A stretch of DNA of 64,000 nt from Typha latifolia (lineage: Eukaryota; Streptophyta; Magnoliopsida; Poales; Typhaceae). Position 1 is the stretch's first letter, and each line of letters starts with the position of its first letter. Under the pieces are notes generated by a model that did not search any database, was not told where the DNA came from, and was given only the letters and a program-made list of their open reading frames with translations. The position numbers and the translations under genes are program-made. The stretch spans positions 930,001 through 994,000 of the forward strand of contig CM034103.1 in NCBI GenBank assembly GCA_019914945.1, given 5' to 3'. Below, piece after piece: positions 47,601 to 61,000 of this stretch.

Positions 47601-50600
47601 AACCTAGTTCATTCTAATCTAGCAATTGTTGTTAATCCTTTAGCCTGATTGGTGACCGATCTTTTACCTAATTCTCGGAAGATCATTTTTTTCCTTGTCT
47701 TCTGATATGGCTAAGATCTATTAAAACTGTTCATAATCATCTATCCAGTGTATTACACTATACAATAGCATATACTGAACACTATACACTATACATTTAA
47801 AAGAGGTAATTTATATTTTATAGATACTACATGTTTTCAGGACGCTCCGGAAGATAATAAATTTTCCTTATCTTCCCATGTCTGGAAGAAATTCTACATT
47901 GTTGCTTCTTTGTTGGTTCAAAGAGCCAACACATCAGCAAGTTGGCATGGCCTACCATGTACCAATAGGGATTTCATGTTAATCCTCTCTTTTGATTGAT
48001 CATACTTCAGGTAGAATTTGCCATCTTTTTCTAGTTACTTTAGTCAAGTGATGACGAGTTATACAAATAACTGAATAAGTAGTTCTTGCCGGAGCGTTCT
48101 CAACTTTGAGTTGTACAGTATCAGCTCATATTGTTACTTGCCTACAAGTTTTGTGAGATAGCTTTCTCAACTTCCGGTTTTGCTGACATCATATTCCCCT
48201 ACCATCCATTTCACTTAAGCCTTCACCTTTTCTGAGTTTCTACCAATGGGCTTCCATAAAGTTGTGGAAGTTGCAAATATCAATTATGAATGAGGCAACA
48301 ACATCTACTATTGTCAAGATGTGCTTTTTCATTGATCTCTCGAGTTAGTGGTCGGGATCATCAAGTTCGTATTACGATCAATATGTTTAAGATGCTTCTG
48401 GAGTGACTTTTAACTCATCTAAATCCTATCTGTTCTTCACTGTTACATAGGCCACTTGGGAAATTGAAATGACATTTTAGGAGGGAAGGGCATAACAATG
48501 ATCTATGTGGAAGGTTGTCTAGCAAAGGCCTTCAGCATATCTGCCAAGTATCATCAGTGTATATTTACTTATACCATAGATGAGTGTGTGCTTCGAATTC
48601 TTGAGAAGTTATTGTAAATAACAGGGACTGCTTGTATATTATTGGAGACACTCAGGACGCAACTTAATCCATTAGTTTGTATAAACTTTAGCTACTACCT
48701 AATGCAGACAAGGACTAGTCAGAAGACTCTGAATTTTCTTTTTTGACTTTGAGGGCCAGCATTTACTTTTGGTTATTTGTAGTTAATATTTCAGATTGGC
48801 CCCGTAGATAGAGCTGTGTAGACCATGTAACTGTGCTTCATTATGTCTAGGTGGTTCAACTGACAAAGTTTGACTACCGACTTGCAAACAAGTTGGACAC
48901 AGATTTGCAAAAATTGCGATGCAGAGTTAATTATCATGCTCTGCGATTTACTGATCCAATACAACAAATGGGGGAAAAATTGATACACAGAATGAAGGTT
49001 AAAAGCAAGCACTTCATTGCCCTTCACTTGAGGTAAGTTTCTAATTTGGCCATGTTGCAGAGTAAAGTTAGATCTATCCAAATTTTGTCCTTTTGTCTCC
49101 CTGATTTATGAGTCAACTTGGTAAAATTGCTCAAATTTTTTTTTTCTATTGACATGAGTTCTTGTAAGCCAAATAAAAAAAAAGGGAAGCCTGTCTTTGG
49201 TTCAATTTGTTATAAGCGTTGATTTCCTATACTTTCTTATAAAACCTAGTGTCATTTTCGTTAATTCTTTTACACTGTCTCACTTTATATGTTCTTTTTA
49301 CACGTCATATACGCTCTACTCTGTATGATCTCTTTGCAGTCTTTCATTAACTCTTCTACAGTGCTTCACGAACTTAGTCTATTTGACTGTACTCAAGTAC
49401 TTTGTTTTCAACTCTATTTGGTATAACTATATTCATTTCTATTCTCTCGTTCTATTTTCCTTGCCCAAACTAGTTCTAACTTCTAACAGTTACTTGCACT
49501 CTTATAGATATCTATTGATGTTTGGGTCATACTTTTGGTTTATGTGATTTAAGCTTTCTTATTTGGTATTATTTGAGTTAATATATAGGGAAATACTTTT
49601 GTGGTTTTCAAAAGTACACTCTATTTCTCATCACTTTATTGTGTGCATTTATCACAAGAATGCTAGTAGCTTCCTGATAAAGTCACTTGCATGACAGATT
49701 TGAACCTGATATGCTTGCCTTTTCTGGGTGCTATTATGGTGGAGGAGAAAAGGAAAAGAGAGAACTTGGTGCAATACGCAAGAGGTGGAAAACTTTACAT
49801 GTAAGTGCATTTTATCTTTGTTGAACTAGTCAAAGATAACTCTCTCTTGCATGAATCATGAATGAGTTCTGAAATTCGTGCAGATAAGCAACCCAGACAA
49901 GGAAAGAAGGCATGGGAAGTGTCCTCTAACTCCAGAAGAGGTTGGGCTCATGCTCAGAGCATTGGGCTTTGGAAGCAATGTTCATATCTATGTGGCTTCT
50001 GGTGATATTTATGGGGGTGAAGACACGCTAGCACCTTTGAGATCACTCTTTCCAAATTTCCATTCAAAAGAAACTTTAGCCAGCAAGGAGGAGTTGGCTC
50101 CATTCTCCTCATTCTCTTCTCGGATGGCTGCCCTTGATTTTATTGTATGTGATGGAAGTGATGCATTTGTGACCAACAACAACGGGAACATGGCTAGAAT
50201 TTTAGCTGGCCGAAGGTACTCGTTGTTTAGGTTGTAACTATGATCTATAAACCACTCATCTTTTTCTTACGATTGCAGCTTTTCTTCTTTTATCAGGAGA
50301 TATTTTGGGCATAAGAGGACAATACGCCCAAATGCTAAAAGGCTCTATTCCTTATTTCTGAATCGAACAAACATGTCTTGGGAGGCATTTGCCTCAAACG
50401 TGCGGGCTCATCAAAGGGGATTCATGGGGGAGCCTAAGGAGGTGAGACCAGGCAGAGGGGAATTTCATGAAAACCCTTCAACATGTATATGTGAAAATGC
50501 TGGGGTTAAAACAGGAGGTGGCTCTGCTTCCCAATTGCAAAACATCAGTGGTAGAAATGAAAAAGACAATCTAGTTAAAAATACTGGTGAGGCAACACAT

Positions 50601-50744
50601 CCTACTGATACTGATGAAGAGGTGGACTGGTCAGACTTGGATTATGGAGAGGATGCACCTCTAGGGAAGGCCTTGACAAATGATACAGAATTGGATGATG
50701 ATAGACGTGATGATCTTGAACTAGAAGAGATTCTTTCTGACTAG
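44665..50744 (+). CDS. O-fucosyltransferase family protein (type II Golgi membrane protein), 10 exons
   Basis: Exons: 44665-44862, 44938-44997, 45094-45184, 45756-45832, 46852-46940, 47063-47249, 48851-49032, 49698-49800, 49884-50215, 50297-50744; phases close, giving 588 residues. A short basic N-terminus and one hydrophobic helix (about 22-42, '[22 protein letters not shown]') make it a type II Golgi protein. Family blocks are '[35 protein letters not shown]', 'RVPRKCT', '[16 protein letters not shown]', '[23 protein letters not shown]', '[12 protein letters not shown]' and '[27 protein letters not shown]'. Plant members transfer fucose or rhamnose to cell-wall glycans or proteins, but most acceptors are unknown. 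The last 50 residues are a strongly acidic tail ([16 protein letters not shown]). The smallest exons rest on splice phase alone. Confidence 0.92.
47259..47322 (+). repeat. 32-bp tandem duplication at the start of intron 6
   Basis: Two adjacent units, 47259-47290 and 47291-47322, nearly identical (aaactttgtctatactgcag...). Both contain a tgcag acceptor-like site. The repeat begins ten bases after the exon 6 donor of the O-fucosyltransferase gene. Confidence 0.9.
47481..47610 (+). repeat. 65-bp tandem duplication in intron 6
   Basis: Units 47481-47545 and 47546-47610 share 'tcaaatctttcacataa', 'ggatttggtaca' and 'catgcttaggattcaacct' with a handful of substitutions. The element they derive from is unknown; most likely a local duplication. 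Confidence 0.88.
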
Positions 50745-51434
50745 AAAAGGAGGTGGTTGTTGGAAGCTCACCTTCAGTAAACAAAACGTATTCTTTTACC
50801 ATATTCTTTTTTATAGCCGGAAGTGAGCTTTGTGTCGTAAAGGAACAACAGCTGCTACTTCTAGCGTGCAAATATTCTCTGCAAAAGAATTGTACAGCAT
50901 CTCATTCAACTTAAGAACTGGAGCACTAATTTGCTGGAGTTGTCTGGCTATTGTGGAACTAAACTACATTGCTCATTGCCGACGTGATGATTTTGGTAGT
51001 ATAATTCTCCATCAGCAGGTCCACCCACAGTTCGTAGTAGTATATATATATATGGTTTTATGTTTCATCTTCATTGCTTCAATGATGTAAATTTGCCCTC
51101 AGATTTTCACGAGGATTTGGAACGGGAAGCCAAGTTGGAAGAGAGAATTGAAGAATTATGCATTCCATGCTTCCCAATACTTGTTGCTGAGAACTCTCTA
51201 AATTGATGCTTAACTTGTACCAAGGTCTGTGAGTTTTATCTTCTTATTTGTGTTTTGGATTACTGTCAGGAAGCTTTGTATGTCATGAAAACTGGTGAAT
51301 TTTGGTGAGATTGGGACCAAGTCCTTTTCAATTAGAATTTTATTTACTTTGTTTGATCTGATAGAGAATGATATAGCCTTGGAAATTTACTCATCCCTAA
51401 AACCAGATGTCCAGAAAAATTAAAAATGGAGAGA

Positions 51435-51487
<53 letters not shown>

Positions 51488-51815
51488 CTTTTCTTTTTCT
51501 TTTTTTCTTTTTGTAGGTTTAGTTCTTATTTCCTTCTCTTCTACCACCAAAATATCACAAAAAAAAAAAAAAATTGGATGGCTAGAAGTCTCTCCACGTA
51601 GAATCAAATCCCACAACATCCCAATACTCCCAATCCCTTGTTATAACCTCTCCATGTCTTTTTCTCTCTCACTCCTCTTCCAAGTCTTCCCTCCATCTCG
51701 TGTTCTCTTCTTCACCTCTCCTTCTCCGACTCATCTCCCTCCTCCGTTTATAACTACAAAAAGACCCACCAAGAGAAAGAAAGCTCAAAAGACTCGACCT
51801 TTGGAGACCTCACCA
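50745..51815. other. 3' flank of O-fucosyltransferase gene and promoter/leader of FTSH
   Basis: About 600 bases of 3' UTR and flank, then the FTSH promoter. A (CT)n tract (51439-51485) is followed by a CT-rich leader. A reading frame in phase with FTSH is open from an ATG at 51426, with another in-frame ATG at about 51654; these are judged to lie upstream of the real start. Confidence 0.55.
51439..51485 (+). repeat. (CT)23 microsatellite upstream of FTSH
   Basis: Pure CT run about 330 bases before the FTSH start. In the frame of FTSH it would encode Leu-Ser repeats. Confidence 0.9.
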
Positions 51816-54800
51816 ATGGCTTCCACCAGCCATCCCCTCCTCTCCTCCTCCCTCTACGGCGCCAAACTCCACCCCAGGCTCAAATCCAACCCCCTCTTCC
51901 TCCTCTCTCGAAGACCCAAATCCTCCACCCAATCCCTTCTCCTCCCACCTCAAGCTCCAAGACCCAACTCCCAAAATCGCACCTTCAACGCTTCCATGGC
52001 CGCCTTCCTCCTTTCCACCTTGACCCAGAACCCCTCCGCCGTCGCCCTCGCCGAAGACATCACCCCTCCTCCCGAATCCGTCCAATTGGAAGCTGCCACG
52101 AAGCAGGACGCGTCGTCATCCAATCCCTTCTCCAACGCTCTCCTCACAGCTCCCAAACCCCAGACCTCCTCCGACCTCCCCGAGGGATCCCAGTGGCGGT
52201 ACAGTGAGTTCCTCAACGCCGTCAAGAAGGGCAAGGTGGAGCGCGTCCGGTTCAGCAAGGACGGCGGGATCCTCCAGCTCAGCGCCGTCGACGGCCGCCG
52301 CGCCAGCGTCGTTGTGCCCAACGACCCGGACCTCATTGATATTCTCGCCATGAACGGCGTCGACATCTCCGTCTCCGAGGGCGATTCCGGCAACGGGCTA
52401 TTCAACTTGATTGGTAACCTCCTCTTCCCCTTCCTCGCCTTTGCGGGGCTCTTCTTCCTTTTCCGCCGCGCCCAGGGTGGCCCTGGGGGTGGGCCCGGTG
52501 GCCTCGGGGGGCCTATGGACTTCGGGAGGTCGAAATCCAAGTTCCAGGAGGTGCCCGAGACCGGCGTCACCTTCGCGGACGTCGCCGGTGCCGACCAGGC
52601 CAAGCTCGAGCTGCAAGAAGTGGTCGATTTCTTGAAAAACCCTGATAAATACACTGCTTTGGGGGCAAAAATCCCCAAAGGTTGCCTCTTGGTGGGCCCG
52701 CCGGGTACCGGGAAGACGCTGCTTGCTCGGGCCGTGGCAGGGGAGGCCGGAGTGCCGTTCTTCTCTTGCGCGGCTTCTGAGTTCGTCGAGCTCTTCGTCG
52801 GTGTCGGAGCATCAAGAGTTCGGGATTTGTTCGAGAAGGCAAAATCAAAGGCGCCCTGCATTGTGTTCATTGATGAGATTGATGCAGTGGGGAGGCAGCG
52901 GGGGGCCGGAATGGGTGGCGGGAATGATGAGAGGGAGCAGACTATTAATCAGCTGCTGACTGAGATGGATGGGTTTGCCGGGAACAGCGGCGTGATCGTT
53001 CTCGCGGCAACTAACCGGCCTGATGTGCTGGATGCGGCTCTGCTGCGGCCCGGAAGGTTCGATAGGCAGGTTACTGTTGATAGACCAGATGTTGCTGGAA
53101 GAGTTAAGATCCTACAGGTTAGTTTGCATAGTTATCTATGGATTAGTGTTGCTTTCTTGTCACAATTTTTATATGCAATTGAAGTTTCTTTGAATGAATC
53201 TTTTGGATATACTAATTTCTAGTGTGAAATTTGGTGTTAGCATAGCCTGTTGGTACAGTATGGGGTGATGCATCTTGGATCTCATACATGATAATAAGGA
53301 TGCTAGGTTTTGTTCTTATAAGTGAGTTTATTTATGTGAATGGTGATGCGCTTCAATCTCATACATGATAATGAAGGATGCTAAGTTTTGTTCTTATGGC
53401 AAGTGTGATTTTATTTATGTGAAGTTGCACTCTAGGGACAGTAAACAGTATTGAAATTTGTTTAGCTCTCGTTAATCCAGGGAGAAAGGCTAATTTTTGT
53501 GCAATTGTTCAGCTTATCTTTTTTTCATGAATTAATATTTTAGGTGCTTACAACTATCAGATACTTCGAAAAGTGCATCTTTCTTTAATTTTTCTTTCCC
53601 TTCAAGAACTGTACGCGATGAATTAGGACCAATTAATTTGTCACTTTAGCTGTAGTAAAGTGAGTGACTTAGTAATAAGCTTGATAATAGATGAGAGAAT
53701 CTCATTATGAATTTTAGCTTCCAGTGATCATAGTGCTTCCATGTAATGCTATATAGTATATACTGATTATCGGCAACAATAATCCTATTGTTTTTTCAGG
53801 ATCTGATATATGATAAATCTCTTTTTTCCCAACCTTTGATCATATGCTATTAGATCTATTTATTTTCATTTCTGGTTCTCAACATGGCCACACAATGCAA
53901 TGCAATGAACCTTTGTATACTTCTTTATTTATCTGTTTATTGAGTCGTTTTCAGTTTTCCATATTTCATTGAAATTGGATAATAACTACTTAAGACACTT
54001 AACAGGTTCACTCCAGAGGGAAAGCATTGGCAAAGGATGTTGACTTTGAGAAAATTGCTAGAAGAACCCCTGGCTTCACTGGAGCTGATCTGCAGAACCT
54101 GATGAATGAAGCGGCTATTCTAGCTGCCAGACGTGATCTTAAGGAGATAAGTAAGGATGAGATATCTGATGCTTTGGAGAGGATAATTGCTGGGCCTGAG
54201 AAAAAGAATGCAGTTGTTTCAGAGGAGAAGAAGAAACTTGTAGCATATCATGGTAATTCATAAAAGTCTCATCAACTAATATCACTCTTTTAAAGTTGTC
54301 TGTGATCCTAACGTATAGTTGAATCCTATATCTGCAGAGGCTGGCCATGCTCTTGTAGGTGCCCTCATGCCTGAATATGATCCTGTCGCCAAGATTTCCA
54401 TTATTCCTAGAGGTCAAGCTGGTGGATTGACATTCTTTGCTCCAAGTGAAGAGAGGCTTGAATCAGGGCTGTACAGTAGAAGCTATCTAGAGAACCAAAT
54501 GGCTGTTGCCCTTGGCGGAAGGTTGGTTGACAACAAAGAATTTATCCATTTAGAAATGTTTGCCATTTTATGCAAGTTTACATGTTGTATGTGTATAACT
54601 GCCTTGCAGGGTAGCTGAAGAGGTGATCTTTGGTACAGAGAATGTCACAACCGGAGCTTCTAACGACTTCATGCAGGTTTCGCGTGTGGCTAGACAAATG
54701 GTTGAAAGATTTGGTTTCAGTAAAAAGATTGGTCAAGTTGCAATTGGGGGACCTGGTGGAAATCCATTTTTGGGCCAGCAGGTATGCAACTTTTTGCAGT

Positions 54801-55147
54801 TTGTGCAGTTTTTGGTGTAACTGAAATATCAAAAATTAACCACAAGCTACTGCTTAATTATTTGCTTCCCTAAAGGTTAAAGTGTTCATATTAACAATGG
54901 CTTCTTTGGCCTTCTGAAATCACAGATGTCATCTCAAAAGGACTATTCCATGGCAACCGCCGATGTGGTCGATGCCGAGGTGAGGGAGCTCGTGGAGACA
55001 GCTTATTCTAGGGCCACAGAACTCGTAACCACTCACATTGATATCCTGCACAAGCTCGCGCAGCTTCTCATCGAAAAGGAAACAGTAGATGGCGAGGAGT
55101 TCATGAGCCTGTTCATCGACGGCAAAGCAGAGCTGTATGTTGCATGA
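51816..55147 (+). CDS. FTSH1: Thylakoid FtsH metalloprotease, FTSH1/FTSH5 (type A) class, 5 exons
   Basis: Exons: 51816-53117, 54006-54252, 54338-54521, 54610-54781, 54926-55147, in phase, 708 residues (Arabidopsis FTSH1 716). FtsH forms hexamers in the thylakoid membrane that degrade photodamaged PSII D1 protein. The start is MASTSHPLL in an ACCATGGC-like context; upstream in-frame ATGs exist. A Ser/Arg-rich transit peptide is followed by a lumen-targeting hydrophobic stretch ([20 protein letters not shown]). The soluble region '[32 protein letters not shown]' is diagnostic of the FTSH1/5 type. Then come a helix at about 196-218, Walker A GPPGTGKT at 294-301, Walker B 'IVFIDEIDA', the second region of homology ending RPGRFDR, and the zinc site HEAGH at 516-520. 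It ends in ELYVA. All functional residues are present. Confidence 0.97.
53264..53423 (+). repeat. About 80-bp tandem duplication in FTSH intron 1
   Basis: Units 53264-53341 and 53342-53423 share 'ggtgatgc', 'atctcatacatgataat', 'aaggatgcta.gttttgttcttat' and 'tttatttatgtgaa', with several substitutions and small indels. It lies well inside the 0.9-kb intron. Confidence 0.85.
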
Positions 55148-58061
55148 GAAAGCAATTTGTGTTCATCCTACTGTATTCCTATGTTATAATACATTGTGGC
55201 AAAAAAGAAAAAGAAAAAGAAGCTAGCAAAAAGGAAATACATTAATGTAAAGAGTTTTGTCTAAATTTGTTCTAGGAGCCTTTACTGCTAAGAGATTGCA
55301 GATTGTTGCTTCTCATGAGTATAAAGAGGGTTTCATCATCATCTAACACACTGATCTGAAGCATATAAACTTCTGCATGCTCTGCTGTTGCATCTGCTGC
55401 TTCAAATGAGAGTAGGGTTCTTTTTCGTAAATAACCCTCTACATTTTAGATTTATTATGATAAACCTCCTCCATGTACACTTACCAAAAATTCTTCATTT
55501 TCTGAAAAAAAAAAGGAATTGTCCTTTGGGAGTTTATATGAAAGATGGAGAAATAGAAAAAAATAAAGTTAAAAAAAAAATGAAGTGTTTGAAATATTCA
55601 ATCCCAGCCTAACTAGATGCAGAATGGTCGATCACATCTTCTTTGGATTTGAATTTATTAAATTTAGTAGATTTACTCTTTTTTTTATTTATGCGTTTGA
55701 AGGCTAGGTATAAGTTAAATAAAAAGTTAACACTCTCTAGATACATAAATATTTAGATCTAGTCTAGGACTTAAGTTATGTGCGTCGCCAAACTAGTACT
55801 CTGAACTAAACGCCGTTGAGACTTGCTTCAAATCGTTGTGCTGTCAAGCTGTTCCTTCAAGCCAACCGTACTGTCGAGTCATCAACCGAATTGACAAACC
55901 ACTAAATTATTAAATAATTTTTTCATAATATTATTTAAAGTTAAAATCGAACCCAATAGATTTACTAAGGATATTAAAGAATTGTCAACATCGTGGAAAA
56001 GTTTTCAAGCTCGGAAAATAAAAAACGTCCCACCTACGCTGAAGGCATCGATATAAAGCAGTTATCTAGCGAAAGCTACGGAAGAAAAGGAATAATAGAA
56101 GTTTCAATTTTGACTTCCTTGTATTACTTCATATTATCTTCTTAATTCATCTCATCTTTATAGGATTTCACCTGCTAAAATTTTCCTCTCTTTTGGAGCT
56201 TTTTCCTCCCTCTGTCTTTCATAATGAGGTTAAAATGTAGATGAGATCATTCACGATTTCTACATGATGATTCTGCTAGAACTCATTGGAGATGATTTAA
56301 TAATTGCCATGAGAGTGTGTTATAAAAATAAATTTAAAAAAAAATTTAAAATTTTTTTTTTTATTGCATGAGGTGGGCATCAAATTATTGCCTATTGATT
56401 CCAAGTACTTGCAAATTGCAATTTGTTGAACTAAATTTTTATTTTCCAAGATATCTACAAGAATAAATACGCTTCAATCAACACTTTGTAATAAAAAAAA
56501 TGATCAAACTGATGTGAATTTCTCTTGAGAAAGAAGCTCAGAGCTTTCACTCAAAGTGGTAAAAGATTCCATTCTGCCAAGCAAATTGAGATCCACATGG
56601 ACATCATTTGGACCTCTCTTTGCTTAATCCAACTAACATCAACAAGTCTCTATCCACCATGGCCAACTTGCCTAGACATAGAGCATCAAAGTCATGACAA
56701 TAACTGGTCTAGAAACCTCGGCATCGAACCTGTTGCTTAACGATAACGTTATTCGAAGAATAACAAGATATGTAAAGAGAGAGTCATCCAAGATCAGCCA
56801 AGAATGTGATGCAGCAATAAAGTTGTGAACTAACAACATCAATGTTGTTCTTGTTTCTTGAATATTCTAGCAGAGAGCAAATGATTGAACTGATAAAAAT
56901 TGTCATAGTTACATGTACAGGGCTGAATAAATGAATTGAAAAAGAAGAAGAAGAAAAAAAAAACTCAAGGAACAATTGGTGACAAAAGAGAAGGATTACT
57001 ACAAAAAAGTGATCAGAATTATTTCTTCTTACATACTAGAAACCAAGTGCAGGGCACTGATCAGAATCGGCCATATTTCTGTGAGCAGTCACCTTCGACG
57101 CTTCAACTGAAGCACGGCTTGGCATTAGACATCTTTGGATACGTCCACTGAAGGCTAGAACTCCGCTAGAGGACTCTGAAAGTCTGCCGTAACTATGCAC
57201 GCAACAAGTCGATGGATGCAGGGCTTCTCAACTAGCGGTTTAAATATAATTCAAGTATTAGCTATCCTGTACAGCTAACAGCAATAAATAACATTCTATA
57301 AATATGGAGTGCACTGCCATAGCAAAGGGTGTAAGACCTGGAGTAGTTTAAAGATGCACATGCACTGCAGTTCTTTCTCTTCCTGCTCTAGCTCAGAAAG
57401 TAGGTAAGGATATGGACTCTTTCCAGAAGAACATAACTATAGCATCAAAGGTCAATTACTGATATCGCGGTAAAAGAAGAAATTGATCTGATTTGCCCAA
57501 CATTGAGAAAGTTTGAACTGAAACACCAACTGCGTGATGTTAGGAAACTAATTCATTCAACGCTTTCTCCACTTCCCTTCTCGCAGTACCAATAGTGTAA
57601 GCTTTGCAAATTGGGCAAAGTCTTGCTTTTCTAGGAAAGTTGATATTATGATGCGTCAACGATCCTCAGGATGACAATAATTATGAACATATAAACAATT
57701 TACGAAGACCAGCTGTGCATAAGCTTTGAGTTGCTCCTTGCCAAAGTGCAGATAGCAGTTGGCTGAACAACCCTGATCATTAGGAATAGGTCTGCCATGC
57801 AAGGAAGCAGTCTCAATGGACCATTCCTTCAAGGTTTTCATGAGACTCGTTTTCCACGTCAAATACTGTGGACTGTTAACAGATCCTTGGCTCAAGAGCA
57901 GCTTTTGCTGGGACAAGGACACAAGTCCTAGCAGCCAGAATTGTCAAAACCTTCAGAGGTGCTCATTAGTGTTAAACTTTGACAGCCTGAGTGTTGATTC
58001 CCTCCTGGTGAGCAGTTAAATGTCCGAACTCTTGATTTATAGAAGTGATCCCCAGGTGAAC
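55148..58061. other. Convergent 3' flanks of FTSH and DUF630/632 genes
   Basis: Nearly 3 kb without a supported gene. The first 250 bases are FTSH 3' UTR. A copy of the dispersed repeat lies at 55740-55945. From about 57000 on the sequence is less AT-rich and may be 3' UTR of the minus-strand gene. An open frame at 57656-57922 (minus) matches no family that I know. Confidence 0.5.
55740..55945 (+). repeat. Dispersed repeat family, copy 3
   Basis: Shares 'tactctgaactaaa.g.c', 'gagtcat' and the tail 'ctaaattattaaataattttttcataata' with copy 1 at 6190. It also shares the 'gacttaagttatgtgc' region with copy 2 at 43945. No coding potential. Confidence 0.6.
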
Positions 58062-61000
58062 TTATGAAACTTCTGCTTTCTCTTTGGTGAATCTCTCTTT
58101 CTCTTCTTTTAACTGCTTGTGCAGCCCTTCATACGCTTTCGCAGAAGTAGCAGTAAAACTATCCACGGCTTCAAAAATCTGTCGCAAATTTGACTGCAAA
58201 CTGCTTACTTCAACAGGCGGGGCCTGATGCACCAGCTGCCCTGATAGAGGTACAACGCTCTGACCCATCACTTGTACCAATTTCTTGTTTCGTGCTTCCA
58301 GTGCCTTCCGCATTACTTGGTCCTCCCTCTCCATTGATCTAAGTTTCCTGTCCATATCTTTATTTGCCATCAACATCTGGCGCTGCTCAAAAGAGTGCTG
58401 TTCCCGGAGGTGTGAAATGTTGGTGGCAAAAGCTTGCGTAGCATTGACTACTTCTGACCCGGAGATCATTTCCATACTATGTGACCAGTAATTACAGATG
58501 ACAAAAATAGAAGGTGCACCTAACCTTCCTGGAGAATATGGAATAACTCCATCATCAGTTACTTCAGGTTCATAAACAATACCGTTGTTCAGCCAATCAT
58601 TTAGTGATTTAACGTAGTTCCTCTGAGCATCTATCCAAGAAGAGAAATTAGCAATCCAATCCCACAACTCCAGCTCTAGCTGCTTAGCTGCTGCCACATG
58701 AGAATCACTAAGCTTTGCTCCAGATAACACAGAATCTAGGTTTTTAGCTTCTGATATGGCTTGGCACTGAGTATGATGGCATTCCGACATGATTTCCCAC
58801 ATCCTTGTTAACCTGCAAGATTATTCTTCTCAATAACAAGGGATACTGCCGAGCAGAACTCATATGTAACATGAAGCCATTGGCCTATAAATAATGCCAG
58901 ACATACTTTTAATTGCAAGACAGGCATGCAAAATGACATGCATGTGGGGTGAAAGATCTAGAATAGAAGAACATCAATCAACTTGGAGAACATGATGCAT
59001 GCTGGCTGATTCTGTACAAAGATCTGATATTCAGGTTCTGAGACTTAAATCAAACAGTAGCATAAGAAAAATGAATATTTACATATCAATATACATACTG
59101 CCTCTCGGGAGAAATAAATCCTTAGAGGCAAACGACTACTCCAGACGAACATATGCATCTCAGTAGTTAGATTAACGTATCCAATCTTTCATTAATTAGT
59201 TAGGACAAATGGAGCCTATTCTTTTATATTAGCACTAAAGATAGATCAACCATCATGAAACCATTATAAATAATTCACATGGTACGGTGGCCATGTACAA
59301 AATGGAAGAAAGAAATGATATAAAAGGGATAGATGCATGACCAAGGCATGGGAAATTAGGAAAATGACTTACCAACTAACATTAATAGAATTTTAACGAA
59401 CTGTTTACTTGTTGACTATGCTAGTATACATGTGCACATTAGATATTCAAGAAAACTATAACGAATGGCATACCCTTGGACAAGCTCGCATAACTCTGGC
59501 CATAATTCTTCATCCCTCAGGTTACTGATCTTCTTTGAGATACCATCAACAACCTGAATAGCTATTCTTATTCTTGTAGATAACTTCTTAATGGAAGTTT
59601 GTGTTGCCTCAAGCTTGCCAGACTCTGCACCTGTGTCAATCAGGTGCTGCAGGTGATTGTGTTCCCTTTCATAGCGTATGCGTATCTTTTCCTCAGCCTG
59701 TAAAACGTGACAAAATGTTACCTTAGGAAATGGAAATCTGAGCTATCATCTTGCAGGCCCTTTTATATAAGATTAGGTAGGTTTTGTTGAGCAACTTACC
59801 AGATATATTAAGATGACATCTGGATGGCTTTTATAATTGAACAAAGTAGCAGAACTACAGAATTATTAAAATGAGGTGGTCTTTTTTTAAATTAGTCAAA
59901 GCCGGTAGACAAATGCATGCAGAAGGGATAAGAATATCTTCTATCGAGCCTAGTTTTAGAACCAGATGCAGCAATACAACGGGAAAAGGACAATACTCGT
60001 CATTTAAATAATATGAATGAACTGATCAAGCAGGCGAAATCTATAGAATAAGTCAACTACAACTTAGACTTATTTTCTGTAAAATAACACCAACCATCAA
60101 TGAAATATATCAGAGGTCAAACTGATGAAACCCTCAGATTTTCTAAATATTGTGTACTATAATCTAGGGTTACCATAATACACAAGGATAAAGATTAAAA
60201 AATTATGAGGCTCACATCAATCATTATCCTAAATCAACAGGAAGAAGCATCATATCACAGATAAATATGAAAGCGGGAAAAAGGAAAAAGGAAATTGTAG
60301 CATACCCTGACTTCATCAAGGAGCTTCTTTTCCCACATAAGAAGCTTCTGCAATGTCAAAGATAAATTACCGCAGCCCATCGCCTTGTCCTCTTCAAAAT
60401 TCAGGAAGTCTTCGTCCATCGCAAAGGATGTAGAAGGAAACCCACAGATCATCATTGCAGACACTGCTATCATCAACAATTTCGGAACAAAGATTAATTT
60501 TTATGCAAATCAAATCTAATCTAATTAAAGATAGATATAGCACGGTCCGTCCATTCACCTTTGTAAACAGAATCCTTCCGTTGGTAAGGTAGCTTCCCTA
60601 CTTCTAGCATCTTGGACACTTGATCGGCGGCCTCCGATGCCGTATTGAACTGAATCATGATATCCTGCACGACTTCGGAATCGTTATGGTACACCCGGGC
60701 CGCCACATTCCGGCGTTCCTCGGATTTCTCGTCGCCCACCACACTCTTCTCCACCACATGGACGTCATGCTCCAAGCTACTACTACCAGCCTCCATTTCA
60801 CTCTTTATTCCATCCTCTTTCGCCGCCGCCGCCGCCTTACTCGAATACTCCCCCATGTTAGCAGCTGCCCCAGAGCTAAATTCTGCGACCTTTTTGTCTC
60901 CGTACGCTTCCTTGACAATCTCCGGCTCCTCGTCTTCCAAATCAGGGATTCCTTCCTCCTCCCTCACGTCCTTTAAACTCCTACCAGGGGAGTATGGCGC

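Noticed and set aside
57656..57922. 88-codon minus-strand open frame downstream of the DUF630/632 gene
   Set aside because: No ATG start in the frame, no domain; probably 3' UTR or intergenic.
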